From Cristatella mucedo (lineage: Eukaryota; Bryozoa; Phylactolaemata; Cristatellidae), in the NCBI GenBank assembly GCA_009760855.2, contig WPIO01000007.1, positions 2,189,501 through 2,200,000 on the forward strand: a stretch of 10,500 bases of DNA, written 5' to 3'. Position numbers and translations under genes: made by a program. Positions 1 through 7,699 of this stretch are shown here, in pieces. Below the pieces are notes generated by a model. It was not told where the DNA came from. It did no database searches and worked only from the letters and a program-made list of their open reading frames with translations. Each line of letters begins with the position of its first letter. Within the stretch, counting starts at the first letter, position 1.

Positions 1-30
1 AGCAGATGCAGGGTTTTGAGTAGCATTGTG

Positions 31-77
31 GATTGGGTGCAGCAAGCGGGCAGTCATTAGCGATGGGTGCAGCAGGC
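31..77. repeat. Imperfect two-copy direct repeat
   Basis: Two imperfect copies of a motif built on GGGTGCAGCA (36-45 and 65-74) lie about 29 bases apart. The heptamer TGCAGCA recurs near 168, at the start of the repeat core there. This may be a relic of tandem duplication. No function is visible. Confidence 0.4.
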
Positions 78-169
78 ACTCAAAAGAAGAGAACAGAGAG
101 TCCGGTCGTCGGAGAGCACAGAGCTTGCCGTGCTTCATGACTACGATGATGCTCAGCATTTGCTCGTGT

Positions 170-231
170 GCAGCAAATGTGAAGTGCCTATAAAGAGATT
201 GAGTTATCTGAGGGCACTATAACAAATTGGT

Positions 232-233
<2 letters not shown>
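170..233 (+). repeat. Dispersed 3' repeat core, copy A (divergent)
   Basis: This is a diverged copy of the core also found at 3197-3280, 5707-5780 and 8424-8510. It keeps the order CAGCAAATGT, AAGTGCC, AGAGATTGAGTT, TCTGAGGGCAC. In better copies the two ends of the core (AAAGCGCC and GGGCGCTTT) are complementary and could form a hairpin around a loop containing ATTAAG; here both stem arms carry substitutions. The copy runs straight into an (AT)n(GT)n microsatellite, just as the other copies run into (ATT)n. It is probably the 3' end of a SINE or LINE, though no reverse transcriptase is visible nearby. Homology is clear by eye; the element class is inferred. Confidence 0.7.
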
Positions 234-303
<70 letters not shown>

Positions 304-331
304 TGTGTATATATATGTGTGTACACACACT

Positions 332-383
<52 letters not shown>

Positions 384-408
384 CGCGTGTGCGTGTGTTA
401 ACATGTGT
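231..408. repeat. Compound (AT)n(GT)n microsatellite
   Basis: In order: an AT tract (232-254), about 23 GT units (255-300), a short interrupted AT/GT segment, the perfect palindrome GTGTGTACACAC (317-328), another AT stretch, about 19 GT units (343-380), then degenerate GT/GC dinucleotides to about 408. Nearly the whole stretch is alternating purine-pyrimidine, which is known to favour Z-DNA, and the central inverted repeat could extrude. It probably expanded from the tail of the repeat core just upstream. Reading frames across it give only Val-Cys or Thr-His repeats and are not genes. Confidence 0.95.
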
Positions 409-803
409 CATTTTTATTTGCATTTCCTCCACCGCTGCAATGCCATTTAGACCTCTGCTGGTGAATACCAAAGTGCTCCTCATTCTGAGCACCTCGCGAG
501 GCAGTTTAGTTGGTATCAGCCCAGAGAACCCGGCAAGGGACTGTAGCAAGAGATTGTAGCACTAAAAAACAGTGCTTAATCGGGAATTAGAATGCTCATT
601 TCTCACAGTGGTAAAAGCAGACGTTTCTTGTTTATGCATCCCATGGCACACCGGTGACTCGTGACTCAGCTCGGTACATTATCAACGAGCTGCAACGTCA
701 ATGGAGCTTTCGACCCCAATGACAAGGACGATGGTTTTAATAACTATGTGCACAACACATGAATTAATAAAGAATAAGCCTTCAACGCGAGATAGAATCT
801 TAC
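409..803. other. Stretch with no recognised feature
   Basis: Moderate-complexity sequence without a convincing reading frame, repeat or RNA gene. The plus-strand frame crossing it from the microsatellite encodes nothing recognisable after the dinucleotide part. A splice-donor-like GTAAGATT on the minus strand at its right edge belongs to the candidate exon next to it. Confidence 0.4.
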
Positions 804-856
804 CTGCACCAGAGAGGCAACTGAAATGACACTTCCGTCGGTGAGATATCTGCCCA
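804..856 (-). other. Candidate small internal exon (weak)
   Basis: Read on the minus strand, a T-rich stretch ending TTGAAATTTTAG precedes a 53-base segment, which is followed by GCAG/GTAAGATTC, a near-consensus splice donor. The segment is open in all three frames; one frame reads GRYLTDGSVISVASLVQ. An exon of 53 bases is short but within the range of animal genes. A second acceptor-like site, AAATCTTTCAG, ends at about 1085 on the same strand and is followed by a frame open to about 857, but I see no strong donor for it. Splice-like motifs are common by chance, so this is only a lead. No protein family was recognised. Confidence 0.2.
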
Positions 857-1362
857 CTAAAATTTCAAATAATATATGTTATTGCGCCAGCAAATCAGCA
901 GTACGTGTTGAAGCTGGCTCATGCAAGAGGTCTCGTCTTGTTGCTCAAGAAGAATCTGTCTCTGGCTCGCTTCTATTTCACGTCTACAGAAAGAAGCCAG
1001 TGTAATCCTCCTTGGTAATTGAACCAAAGCCACGATGTCCAAATATGGGTGCGAACATACGAACCCAATGCGAAATCGAGCAGGCTGAAAGATTTACATG
1101 AAATATGCGTTCATTCAACAGCAAAACAATTCTAGCAGTGCAGGGTAATCGGCTTGCGATGAGTGTGCACGAGTGGAGGGAAGCTGCACTATACCTTACA
1201 CCCGTCCGGAAACGGCCTGTTGGAGGGCTGGTTTTGGGTTCCACTTTCCAACAACCTGGGAAGCAGAGCCAGAAGACCCTGCCACACCTTAGATCCAGCC
1301 GAAGGTGCGTGAGCCCCTTGGCTGTCCGACACACCTAATCGCCTTCGCATGATTGGTTGTCC
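857..1362. other. Stretch with no confirmed gene
   Basis: No recognisable protein, RNA gene or repeat. On the minus strand a frame is open from about 1084 to 857 and contains a polar stretch, SQRQILLEQQDE, that could be coding. A second minus-strand frame is open from 1334 to 984. Both are short enough to be chance. Neither contains a motif I can assign to a family. Confidence 0.3.
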
Positions 1363-1412
1363 GTGGAAAGGTCAAGGTCTGACACCCTCCTTCGCTTAAT
1401 TCTGGCTATGCC
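1363..1412. repeat. Dispersed 50-bp motif, copy 1
   Basis: The segment starts TGGAAAGGTCAAGGTC, then a CCCTC-containing stretch, then AATTCTGGCTATGCC. The same order occurs at 5443-5492 with few differences (TGGAAAGGTCAAGGTC, GACCCTC, AATTCTTGCTACGCC). The surrounding sequence is GC-rich in both places but does not align obviously. It is probably part of an interspersed repeat whose edges I cannot define. In one minus-strand frame both copies share a short stretch ending SDLDLS. Confidence 0.65.
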
Positions 1413-1621
1413 TGCTGCTCTTCTATTAGGCATGGCCTTGCTGAGCAGCAGCCAGCGGCTTGAGCAGGAGCAGCCTCCTATTGAGATCGGTCCCGATCGG
1501 GGCCAGCCAAGGTTAAGTTTCAGTCCCCCACATTGAAAAACCTCCAGGCTCGTCCGTGCCACCGGCATGCAGTTAGGGCACTTACCTTTCTCGGCAACCG
1601 AACGTCATCCGATGGCCAGGC

Positions 1622-1803
1622 GTGTAGAAAAACACCTTTATTGGCTGATTTAACAGTCGCATTTGTATAGCTTTAGAAGAGTCTTAACGGCTATCACTAC
1701 CTGTTGCTGTTGACAATCAAGGATTGCCCACTGCAGGATTCGAACCCACGACCTCGGTCGTGGCGGGCAAGCACCTTAAGTGGGCTTTCACGGCCCTACG
1801 AGT
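1622..1803 (-). mobile_element. tRNA-derived SINE, minus strand
   Basis: On the minus strand a tRNA-like head reads AAGCCCACTTAAGG (a degraded A box), TGCTTGCCCG, then GAGGTCGTGGGTTCGAATCC, which contains a perfect RNA polymerase III B box (GGTTCGAATCC, plus-strand 1736-1746). The body continues GCAGTGGGCAATCCTTGATTG and ends near CTGTTAAATCAGCC followed by AATAAA. The element at about 7700-7898 shares the head, the bases after the B box and the CTGTTAAATCAGC 3' motif, so the two are copies of one family. The A box is too degraded and the cloverleaf too incomplete for a working tRNA. SINEs of this type are non-autonomous and depend on LINE proteins. The ends are approximate. Confidence 0.85.
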
Positions 1804-3165
1804 CCATCCCGGGCTTGAACGTAATTCCCCTTACCTCCTGGGCCATCATGGCCCATTTACAGAAGAAGCAGAGTGAGATGCCCAGCCGGTCGGGATGGCT
1901 CACTGCTGGCAAAAGAATTTAAAGATGCCACCGAGAACTGCTTGCCATACAAGCTTTAGCAATGCTAGTATATGGACAAGGAAGCATTGTGTACTACCCA
2001 ATTCGTCCAGTTTGGCCAGCGGCCTGTTGCGACCCGTGGCTTGAGCAGCGCTGCGGCTGTGCGGCTTTCGGGCTGCCAGCCTGGGAGCGACCGCAGATTC
2101 GAGCTTCCGGCCGCTAGTGGAGGCAGGTGGGACTGGATGGCACTGGACATGCCGTCGCCGATGGCATCACCCTCAGGGCTGCTTGCTCGGGGCTGCTCCT
2201 GCTTTTTATTGGCAGGGCCAGGCAATTTCAATCAGCTATAACCAGCAAATGGATGCCACCTGACGATCTGGTCTCCGGCTTGCATCTACCTCTGGGCCGC
2301 CGTGAGGGTGCGCTGGTGCTGTGGTTGTCTTTTCTCGGCTATTTCTGTGAGATAGCCTTTGTTCCAGCTGGCTGCTGCCAATTGCAGAAGAATAACATGG
2401 GAGTGGCAGAGCTACCCTGCCGATCGCCCCCGGGCAGCAGGGCTTGGTGGTTCTGGCAGCGGTCTCCTGACAACCGGCCTGTAGTCACAGGGAGCTCACG
2501 AATGCAGGCGGTGTCTGCTGACCTGGATGTTTTGCTTAGGTGGCCCACTCGCTTGCCACGACGACAGGCAATTCCATTTACCGGTCTGACATTTAAAAGT
2601 CACATGCATTTGCATTGCAAAAACCTCTGCTGAAGGGGCCGAGAATAAGGAAAAGGGCGCTAACTCCCATCGAAGCCATTCTTCCATGTCATGCTGCTTG
2701 AACGTGTCAGTCCAAACTAGACCGCAGCACAGCTGCCAAGACATCCTAATGGACTATTTGCTGCTTCTGGTGCTGCTAGACTTCATCCAAAAATTGCATG
2801 CCCAGTCCGTCTGGGCAGTCAATCTGCTGGCAGCATGTAATATAATGCTCTCCTCAGGCTGGCACCATCAGAATCTGGAAGAGACCAGATTAGAATCACA
2901 AGGCCAGTGTGACACTGCTTATATTCTGCCATGGATAGTAAGCCTGTCTGGGGCTGCCGGTCCCCTGCGATGACCCTGAGGCTGGATATCTGACTGATAC
3001 CTTCCAGCCAAGGTGAGCTATTCAATACAAGGTTCGCCCCCTAGAAAATTCCTTAGCCCGACTATCCTTGCAGCATAGCAAAGCCAATCGAAGCTAGGAC
3101 AATGCGATCACGTGCAAATGAAACCACTGTTTATACTACAGTAAGATGCTCTTGTACTTTGCATT
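1804..3165. other. Long stretch with no recognised feature
   Basis: Bases about 1970-2640 are moderately GC-rich with many GCTG/CAGC words, and several reading frames are open on both strands. The longest, on the plus strand at 2127-2633, would encode 168 residues, but it has no recognisable domain, is rich in Trp, Arg and Pro in a non-periodic way, and overlaps open frames on the other strand. Bases 2640-3165 are of average composition and hold no long frame, tRNA-like box or simple repeat. I see no gene here. Confidence 0.4.
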
Positions 3166-3280
3166 GATAATAATAATATAATAATAATATAATAATTCAC
3201 TTGATAAAGCGCCCTCTGAGAACTTAATCTCTCTCTAGGCGCTTTACATTTGCTGTAAAGTGAAATGCAATTGAATGGTA
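3166..3280 (-). repeat. Dispersed 3' repeat core, copy B, with (AAT)n tail
   Basis: Read on the minus strand: CATTCAATTGCATTTCACTT, TACAGCAAATG, then TAAAGCGCCTAGAGAGAG, ATTAAG, TTCTCAGAGGGCGCTTTA, TCAAGTGAATT and an interrupted (ATT)n tail (plus-strand 3166-3196). The segments TAAAGCGCC and GGGCGCTTTA form a near-perfect hairpin (plus-strand 3205-3246). The match to the copy at 8424-8535 extends over about 85 bases. A conserved 3' hairpin plus simple-repeat tail is typical of the 3' ends of some LINEs and the SINEs that use them; assignment to that class is inferred, since no LINE coding sequence is present. Confidence 0.85.
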
Positions 3281-3320
3281 AGTAAAATCATGCTTGAAAA
3301 ACAAACGAAATGAATAATAT

Positions 3321-3396
3321 GGTTAGGGGTGACATGCACAGGGTCAGCATGCGAATGTGGTTAGTGGCAGCATGCACAGTGTCAGCACGCATAAGC
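3321..3396. repeat. 38-bp tandem repeat, two units
   Basis: Two adjacent 38-bp units (3321-3358 and 3359-3396) match at about 28 of 38 positions. Both begin GGTTAG and share CATGCACAG and GTCAGCA. They lie upstream of repeat core copy B in that element's orientation, so they could be part of its body. Confidence 0.65.
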
Positions 3397-3720
3397 ACAT
3401 CAAGGACGAATCACAGGGACAATCTTTTGAGTTGCATCAAATCATACTAAAACCATTGTCGTTTTTGTCAACGATCGAGTCGCAGTGAGATGTTCAGCGT
3501 GACACTGGCTACGATAGTATTGAGTGCATGTATATGCTTATACACTGAAACACGAAAAGTATTTGGACGGTCCAGCTTTGCTCAAGCACCACCATCTTTT
3601 CCTCAGCTCCCAACTGGATTGAAGCTGGGATGCTGGTTCTGTCTGCTAATTATGTTATGCCCAAGTACGAATTGCCATGGTAGTTGGACAACTTGTGGAT
3701 GATTCGCCCAAAATTAGCCT

Positions 3721-3750
3721 AACCTTTAAACCCTTTAAAATCCTTTAAAA
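3721..3750. repeat. Three-fold CCTTTAAA decamer repeat
   Basis: Three successive 10-base units, each containing CTTTAAA, directly precede the ATG at 3751 inside the transposon's 5' untranslated region. They might be a transposon promoter element or simple slippage; nothing decides between these. Confidence 0.5.
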
Positions 3751-5102
3751 ATGGCGATTTTGCCTAGAATAGAGCTTCGAGAAACGACGCCTTCATATGT
3801 TCCTGCTGAAACCGTGAGGCTGCACACAGCCGGAACTGTTCTGAGAACCCATCGAGAATTACTTACCTCGCCGGAAAAAAAGCGCACCAGTCACGCCGAA
3901 GGTCGACTGTCAGCTTTGTGAAGGGTACAATCATGGCACTGTATGAGGCTGCACACTGGTAAAACGGCTTATATATTATATATTATATTATATTATTATA
4001 TATTAGTATATTATATGTATTGTATATTATTATATTGTATTATTATATTATATATTATATATTATTATAGTATGTATTATATATATTATATTATATATTT
4101 ATGCTTATATATTATATATATTACTTACTGGTCAAATTGCTTATACTTTATCAATTCAGAAGAGTACGGTTTTGTGAAATGCGGAGAAGATACAGATGAC
4201 CAGAAGCTCTGACAATGCTGCACGGTCGGACCTGCCCTTGCTACCACTAGATCGGAAAACATCATCCTAAAGCTGGGGGGCGTTAGAGGACCGTATTGCT
4301 TCGGCGAAAGCTCATCTTAAAAGTCTGCATGCATCGTCTGGGGAAGCGAGTCAGCGGCAGCACTGTCAGAAGGAGATTGTGTGAGGCTGATCTGCATTCT
4401 CGACTTGCAAAGAGAAAATTTCTTCTTTCGGCAAAAGAATATGGTAAGTCACTTAAAGTGAACAAAAGCTCGAATCCACTGGACTGCTGATGATTGGGTT
4501 AGAGCTGTATGGTGCGATGAAAGCAAATTCACACTTTTAGAACTGCAAAGGAAGGCTTCACGTTTGCCGGAGATCCAACGGAGTCTACTCACCCAATTGC
4601 CTGCAGCCAACTGTCAAAATCGGAGGAAAAGATGTCATGGTATGGACATGCGTCAGCAGAAATTAAGTTGGCGCCCTGCACTTAATACCGGGCATGGTGA
4701 CCAAAAACGTCTATTTAGACCTTCTTCGAAACGTATGACTCCCAAGTTAGATGGCAATTTGTTGACCGGATTACATTTTCCAGCATAACAAGGATCCTAA
4801 ACACAACGCTGCCAAAGGTAAGTTTTTTTAACAATTCATCAGAAATTGGTTATCCTTCCGTTACGGTTACCGACTGGCCAAGTCAATCTCCTGGCCTTTA
4901 CCCAATCGAACATTTGTGGGATGAAGTCAAGCGACCGTTACGGCAGCTGGCCGTCTGTATCAGGACTACTGGCGTGGTTTTTATTTACTTGCAACAAGCC
5001 TGGAGCAGTATAACGGCCGATGCTTGGAAGCGTTCGATCAGTTCCATGCCTGGGCGAGTCCAGCAGGTCGTTGGCAATAAGGGATTTGCAACATCATTTT
5101 AG
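3751..5102 (+). pseudogene. Tc1/mariner transposase pseudogene
   Basis: The pieces follow the family order. A probable first helix-turn-helix piece, KGTIMALYEAAHW (3921-3959), ends at a stop. After an AT-rich tract comes a second DNA-binding piece, SGSTVRRRLCEADLHSR, and KRKFLLSAKEY. The DDE catalytic domain follows: WTADDWVRAVWCDESKF (first Asp at 4516-4518), PTVKIGGKDVMVWTCVS, GMVTKNVYLDLLRN, FQHNKDPKH, then VTDWPSQSPGLYPIEHLWDE (Glu at 4908-4910). The C-terminus is AWSSITADAWKRSI and RVQQVVGNKGFATSF before TAG at 5100-5102. The second catalytic Asp, expected where the family has QQDNDPKH, is Asn (4787-4789). The pieces lie in all three frames, with in-frame stops at 3960, 4664 and 4736, so no functional enzyme is made. 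Family assignment is firm; the start at 3751 is a guess. Confidence 0.9.
3969..4122. repeat. AT-only low-complexity tract inside the transposase
   Basis: About 150 bases of almost pure A and T, in TATAT and TATTA units, lie between the first and second DNA-binding parts of the decayed transposase. Part of the first DNA-binding domain appears displaced by it. It is either a microsatellite expansion or a later insertion. The Tyr/Ile-rich frame across it is a composition artefact. Confidence 0.85.
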
Positions 5103-5190
5103 CACAAACAATTAATTTCGATATGTGAGAATTGCCAGAACATGCTGCTTTTTCTAATTTCAACCAGTGTGCATACTTTTGTTTACACAA

Positions 5191-5345
5191 ACGTTCGATG
5201 TTTACTCGACACGCCGGTGAGTAGGGGCGGTCATGGCGGCTGCCCCAGCCGTTCGAATCCTTTTTGCATTTGATCGAAAACATTTATTTAGTGCTGTGTA
5301 CGCACGCATGCCCGTTTGAGTTTACCTGTAAGTGTGTACAGCTAA
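5191..5345 (+). other. Possible tRNA-like SINE relic (B box followed by T5)
   Basis: The sequence GTTCGAATCC at 5251-5260 matches the RNA polymerase III B box except its first base, and TTTTT, a pol III terminator, follows directly. The preceding GGTCATGGC resembles the GGTCATGGG before the B box at 7768. No credible A box is visible upstream, so this is at most a truncated head of the SINE family in this window, or a chance match. Confidence 0.35.
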
Positions 5346-5412
5346 GGGCGGGCCAGCAGCAAGCCCTGGCCACCTGACGGCCGACCGCGAGCAGGCGTGC
5401 ACGGGCCCGCCC
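5346..5412. repeat. GC-rich inverted repeat
   Basis: GGGCGGGCC (5346-5354) and its exact complement GGCCCGCCC (5404-5412) flank 49 GC-rich bases. It lies just before copy 2 of the dispersed 50-bp motif and may belong to the same repeat. Confidence 0.5.
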
Positions 5413-5442
5413 AGCCACCTGGCGCGCCCGCTGAACTGCTGA

Positions 5443-5492
5443 TGGAAAGGTCAAGGTCCGACCCTCTCTTGACCGCAATTCTTGCTACGCCC
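5443..5492. repeat. Dispersed 50-bp motif, copy 2
   Basis: Second copy of the motif at 1363-1412, in the same orientation. It starts with the same 16 bases (TGGAAAGGTCAAGGTC) and ends near TTGCTACGCC. The minus-strand frame reads ARIAVKRGSDLDLS here and ARIKRRRVSDLDLS in copy 1. This could reflect an ancestral coding repeat or just nucleotide homology. Confidence 0.65.
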
Positions 5493-5681
5493 AAGTATTT
5501 TGTATGTAGGTTCTTGTGAGCGCCTCCTGCACTTTTCGCCATAAGGAATTCCAAAATGCAGCAAATGCAATTAGCGACGTGATGACCCTCTTAGTTGGAA
5601 GTGTCATATTGAGATGTTTGTCCAGTGCTCGTAATCTGTTCGCTTCCTTCGACGATCTCCCTACCTATCAAAGTATGATTT

Positions 5682-5780
5682 TAATAATAATAATAATAAT
5701 AATAATAGTGCACTTGATAAAGTGCCCTCAGAGAACTTAATCTCTCTCTAGGCGCTTTACATTTGCTGCAAAGGGAAATT
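5682..5780 (-). repeat. Dispersed 3' repeat core, copy C, with (AAT)n tail
   Basis: On the minus strand: TGCAGCAAATG, TAAAGCGCCTAGAGAGAG, ATTAAG, TTCTCTGAGGGCACTTTA, TCAAGTG, then a short interruption and (ATT)n (plus-strand 5682-5706). It has the same hairpin (plus-strand 5718-5759) as copy B with one stem mismatch. The tail is a cleaner trinucleotide repeat than in copy B. Upstream of AGCAAATG the sequence diverges from copies B and D, so this is a shorter 5'-truncated insertion. Confidence 0.85.
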
Positions 5781-6469
5781 CAGGGATGATTCAGAAGAAC
5801 GCCTCCTCAGCTAGCCTTGATATTTGATCCCTTCCGGAGACTGCGGGCTACTTAGCACAGTAGTTAGCTCAGCATCTTGCTAGCTTCCTGGTTCCCTTAA
5901 GCTAGACTACTGTAACTCAGTATTTATGCGTATACGAAACCCGGCGAGGTTTTCCCTCTGGTAACGAAGCTGAGGCGACTCAGAGCTGACGTTCCGGCTG
6001 CGACCCTTGAGGCACGGCTTAGCTCCTTCCTGTCTATCCGAACTGCTCCAGCAGTTCGGCCTTCGGCTCAGGCTTTCGTGTCTCTGTAGGACAGCGGTAA
6101 ATTAGCCGTCACTTACTTTCACTTAAACACTGCTGCTGCTGGCAACGGCAGCTTTTGCTCCTCTCTGCGCTCTAGACTATGGACCTCACTTCCAAATTCT
6201 TTCTCAGCCGCGGCATCTCTCTTGCTGCTGACTCTGGCACTTCCTTTCAGATCGTCCCTAAGCCATTACTCCTTCTTGATCGATCCTCACTCACCTACGA
6301 TTCTCAGCAATTCTAATTGCGCAAGATGAAGTCTGTTGGCTATAGTGTGATGCTCACCGAGAGCTGCTTAGCTGCAGTGAGTAAAGTACCCGATAGAAAA
6401 CTCTCGATCCTAAAACACAGCAGGTAGTCCTCATTACTTTGTGGAGCCTCTGACGGAGATACATAACGA
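5781..6469. other. Stretch with no gene recognised; one long stem-loop
   Basis: No convincing reading frame or repeat family. The clearest structure is an inverted repeat: CAGTAGTTAGCT (5858-5869) against AGCTAGACTACTG (5900-5912), which pair over about 12 bases with one bulge and a 30-base loop containing the palindrome GCTAGC. From 6320 on CpG density starts to rise towards the island. A promoter or 5' regulatory role is possible but not shown. Confidence 0.4.
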
Positions 6470-7440
6470 GATACGAGAGCACACGCGTGTATGCAGTGCG
6501 AATTTAATAGAGCGCGAATCGGCCAGAGGACGATGCAGTTGCAAGTGCGGCCCCGAGCGTCTCGCGCAGGATGAGGGACCTCGCGGCCTCCAAACACGCA
6601 GCGGCCGCGGAGAGCCAAGCCACGCCGCGGCCGTCTGCAGCGCTCGTGCCGAACGCTCGAGTCCGCTGGGCTCAAGTCCGCCTCGCAGTCGGACAAACGG
6701 TGGCCAAGAGCGCCTGCCGGGAACGGCCCGGCCGCCACCGACCGGCACCCCGAGGTAGAATGTGTGCGCGAGCCGCGTCCTCGTACGTCCGCATTTTCTT
6801 CGGCAGCCTCCGCTAGAGCGGCGGCGGCGGCGGCGGCGCCTCCTCCGTCGAAGTGCACCCGGACGCCTTCTACCGCCATCGCTGTCGCGCCGTGGTTGAC
6901 GAAGAGCTCCGGCTCGGCCGAAAAGCCGAAACTCGTCGGCGAGCAGGCGCGAACTGCCCGCACGCCGCAAGCCCTCTTGAATGATTCAGCGCGGGCCGCG
7001 ATCGATGGGCGGCTGGGCGTTGGGGCCGGTCGGCGGAGCGCGGCACTCGCCACGCGCTCGCCGACCTTCGGCGAGCGTTCGGGTTCGTGGGAGGCACGCT
7101 TTGGCTAGCTGCGCGGTGCAATTTGCACTGCGAGATCCACTGTGAGGAGCTCGCGGCGCGCAATGGAAATGGAGAGCTGCGCGACGCATTGCGAGCGGCG
7201 CGCGCACGATACCGAACGCCAATCGCGTGCGGAATTCGCATTCGATAAGCTCGCATGCGCGGGCGCGACGAGCTGGGGGGAAGCCGGACGTTCCGCAGGC
7301 GCTTGCTCCGCAAAACAGGCAAGCGACATAGCTTCGGCAACGTTTCGCGAACCTGCACGCAATTCTGCGAACTCGTCGTAGGCAGACGCTCTTTTTTAAG
7401 AACCAGAACGTTTTGCTGGGTCGGTCTGCGCTTGAGATAT
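6470..7440. promoter_or_regulatory. CpG island
   Basis: This stretch is strongly GC-rich and dense in CpG (GCGCG, CGCGG, GCCGCG words throughout), unlike the flanks, where CpG is sparse. It contains a (GCG)n run at 6818-6839 and many open frames on both strands, as expected where stop codons are rare. In animals with CpG methylation such islands usually mark promoters and first exons. No TATA box or initiator stands out. The direction of transcription is uncertain, but the best start codon is on the minus strand at 6879. Confidence 0.65.
6757..6879 (-). CDS. Possible first coding exon in CpG island (low confidence)
   Basis: On the minus strand an ATG (plus-strand 6877-6879) sits in a favourable context, GCGATGG. 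The peptide starts MAVEGVRVHFDGGG, has an alanine run encoded by the (GCC)n tract (read from the opposite strand), then LAEAAEENADVRGRG. The frame is open upstream to an ATG at 7053 and downstream to 6340, but the downstream residues look random. A possible splice donor, GAC/GTACGAG, lies inside the frame just after EENA. Poly-alanine in a GC-rich first exon is common for animal regulatory proteins, but an island with few stops yields such frames by chance. No family was recognised. Confidence 0.2.
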
Positions 7441-7699
7441 TCGCCATAATTAGACTCCATCCGACGCAAGCGGAGGCGTTTTACTAAGCGAGATGCATTC
7501 GGCGTGCATTCGCGAAAAATATAGGCGGATCGGCTTACAGCGAATACCAACCGAGTAGCAGAACGAATTCTAGCGCTGCGCAGGTAGCACAATTGACGGT
7601 CGCGGTAATTTGCGACATCCAGCGGAATTTGCGAGACTTGATGTGGGCGCTTGCGGAAGCTTCCGACGGCGGCTAGCTCAAGGGGCGCATCGCCGTTAT
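7441..7699. other. Island edge, nothing recognised
   Basis: Moderately GC-rich transition between the CpG island and the SINE at 7700. A minus-strand frame is open across it, but its start lies inside the SINE and it has no domain signal. Confidence 0.4.

Larger units (their letters stand above)
3541..5190 (+). mobile_element. Degenerate Tc1/mariner-family DNA transposon
   Basis: A transposase relic lies between degenerate terminal inverted repeats. The left end, just after a TA dinucleotide at 3541-3542, reads CACTGAAACACGAAAAGT and then ATTTGGACGG. The right end (about 5163-5190) read on the minus strand is GTGTAAACAAAAGTATGCAC. They share AAAAGTAT with partial matches around it, resembling known Tc1-type ends. 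Tc1/mariner elements move by cut and paste and target TA sites. The total length of about 1.65 kb is normal for the group. The broken transposase, the diverged ends and an internal AT-rich tract show the copy is old and inactive. A clean TA duplication on the right side is not visible. Confidence 0.85.

Noticed and set aside
227-559. Open frames rich in Val-Cys or Thr-His repeats
   Set aside because: They are translations of the (GT)n/(AC)n microsatellite plus random flank, with no protein signal.
1736-1800. A functional minus-strand tRNA gene
   Set aside because: The B box is perfect, but the A box is degraded and the body matches another dispersed SINE copy.
1456-2048. GGCTTGAGCAG shared at about 1456 and 2038 as a repeat
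   Set aside because: Only 11 bases match, within GCTG/CAGC-rich sequence; flanks do not align.
2127-2633. 168-residue plus-strand frame
   Set aside because: No recognisable domain or transmembrane or signal pattern; overlapping open frames on the opposite strand suggest GC-driven chance.
3943-4212. Tyr/Ile-rich frame of about 89 residues
   Set aside because: It is the AT-rich tract read through; the flanking residues belong to the broken transposase in other frames.
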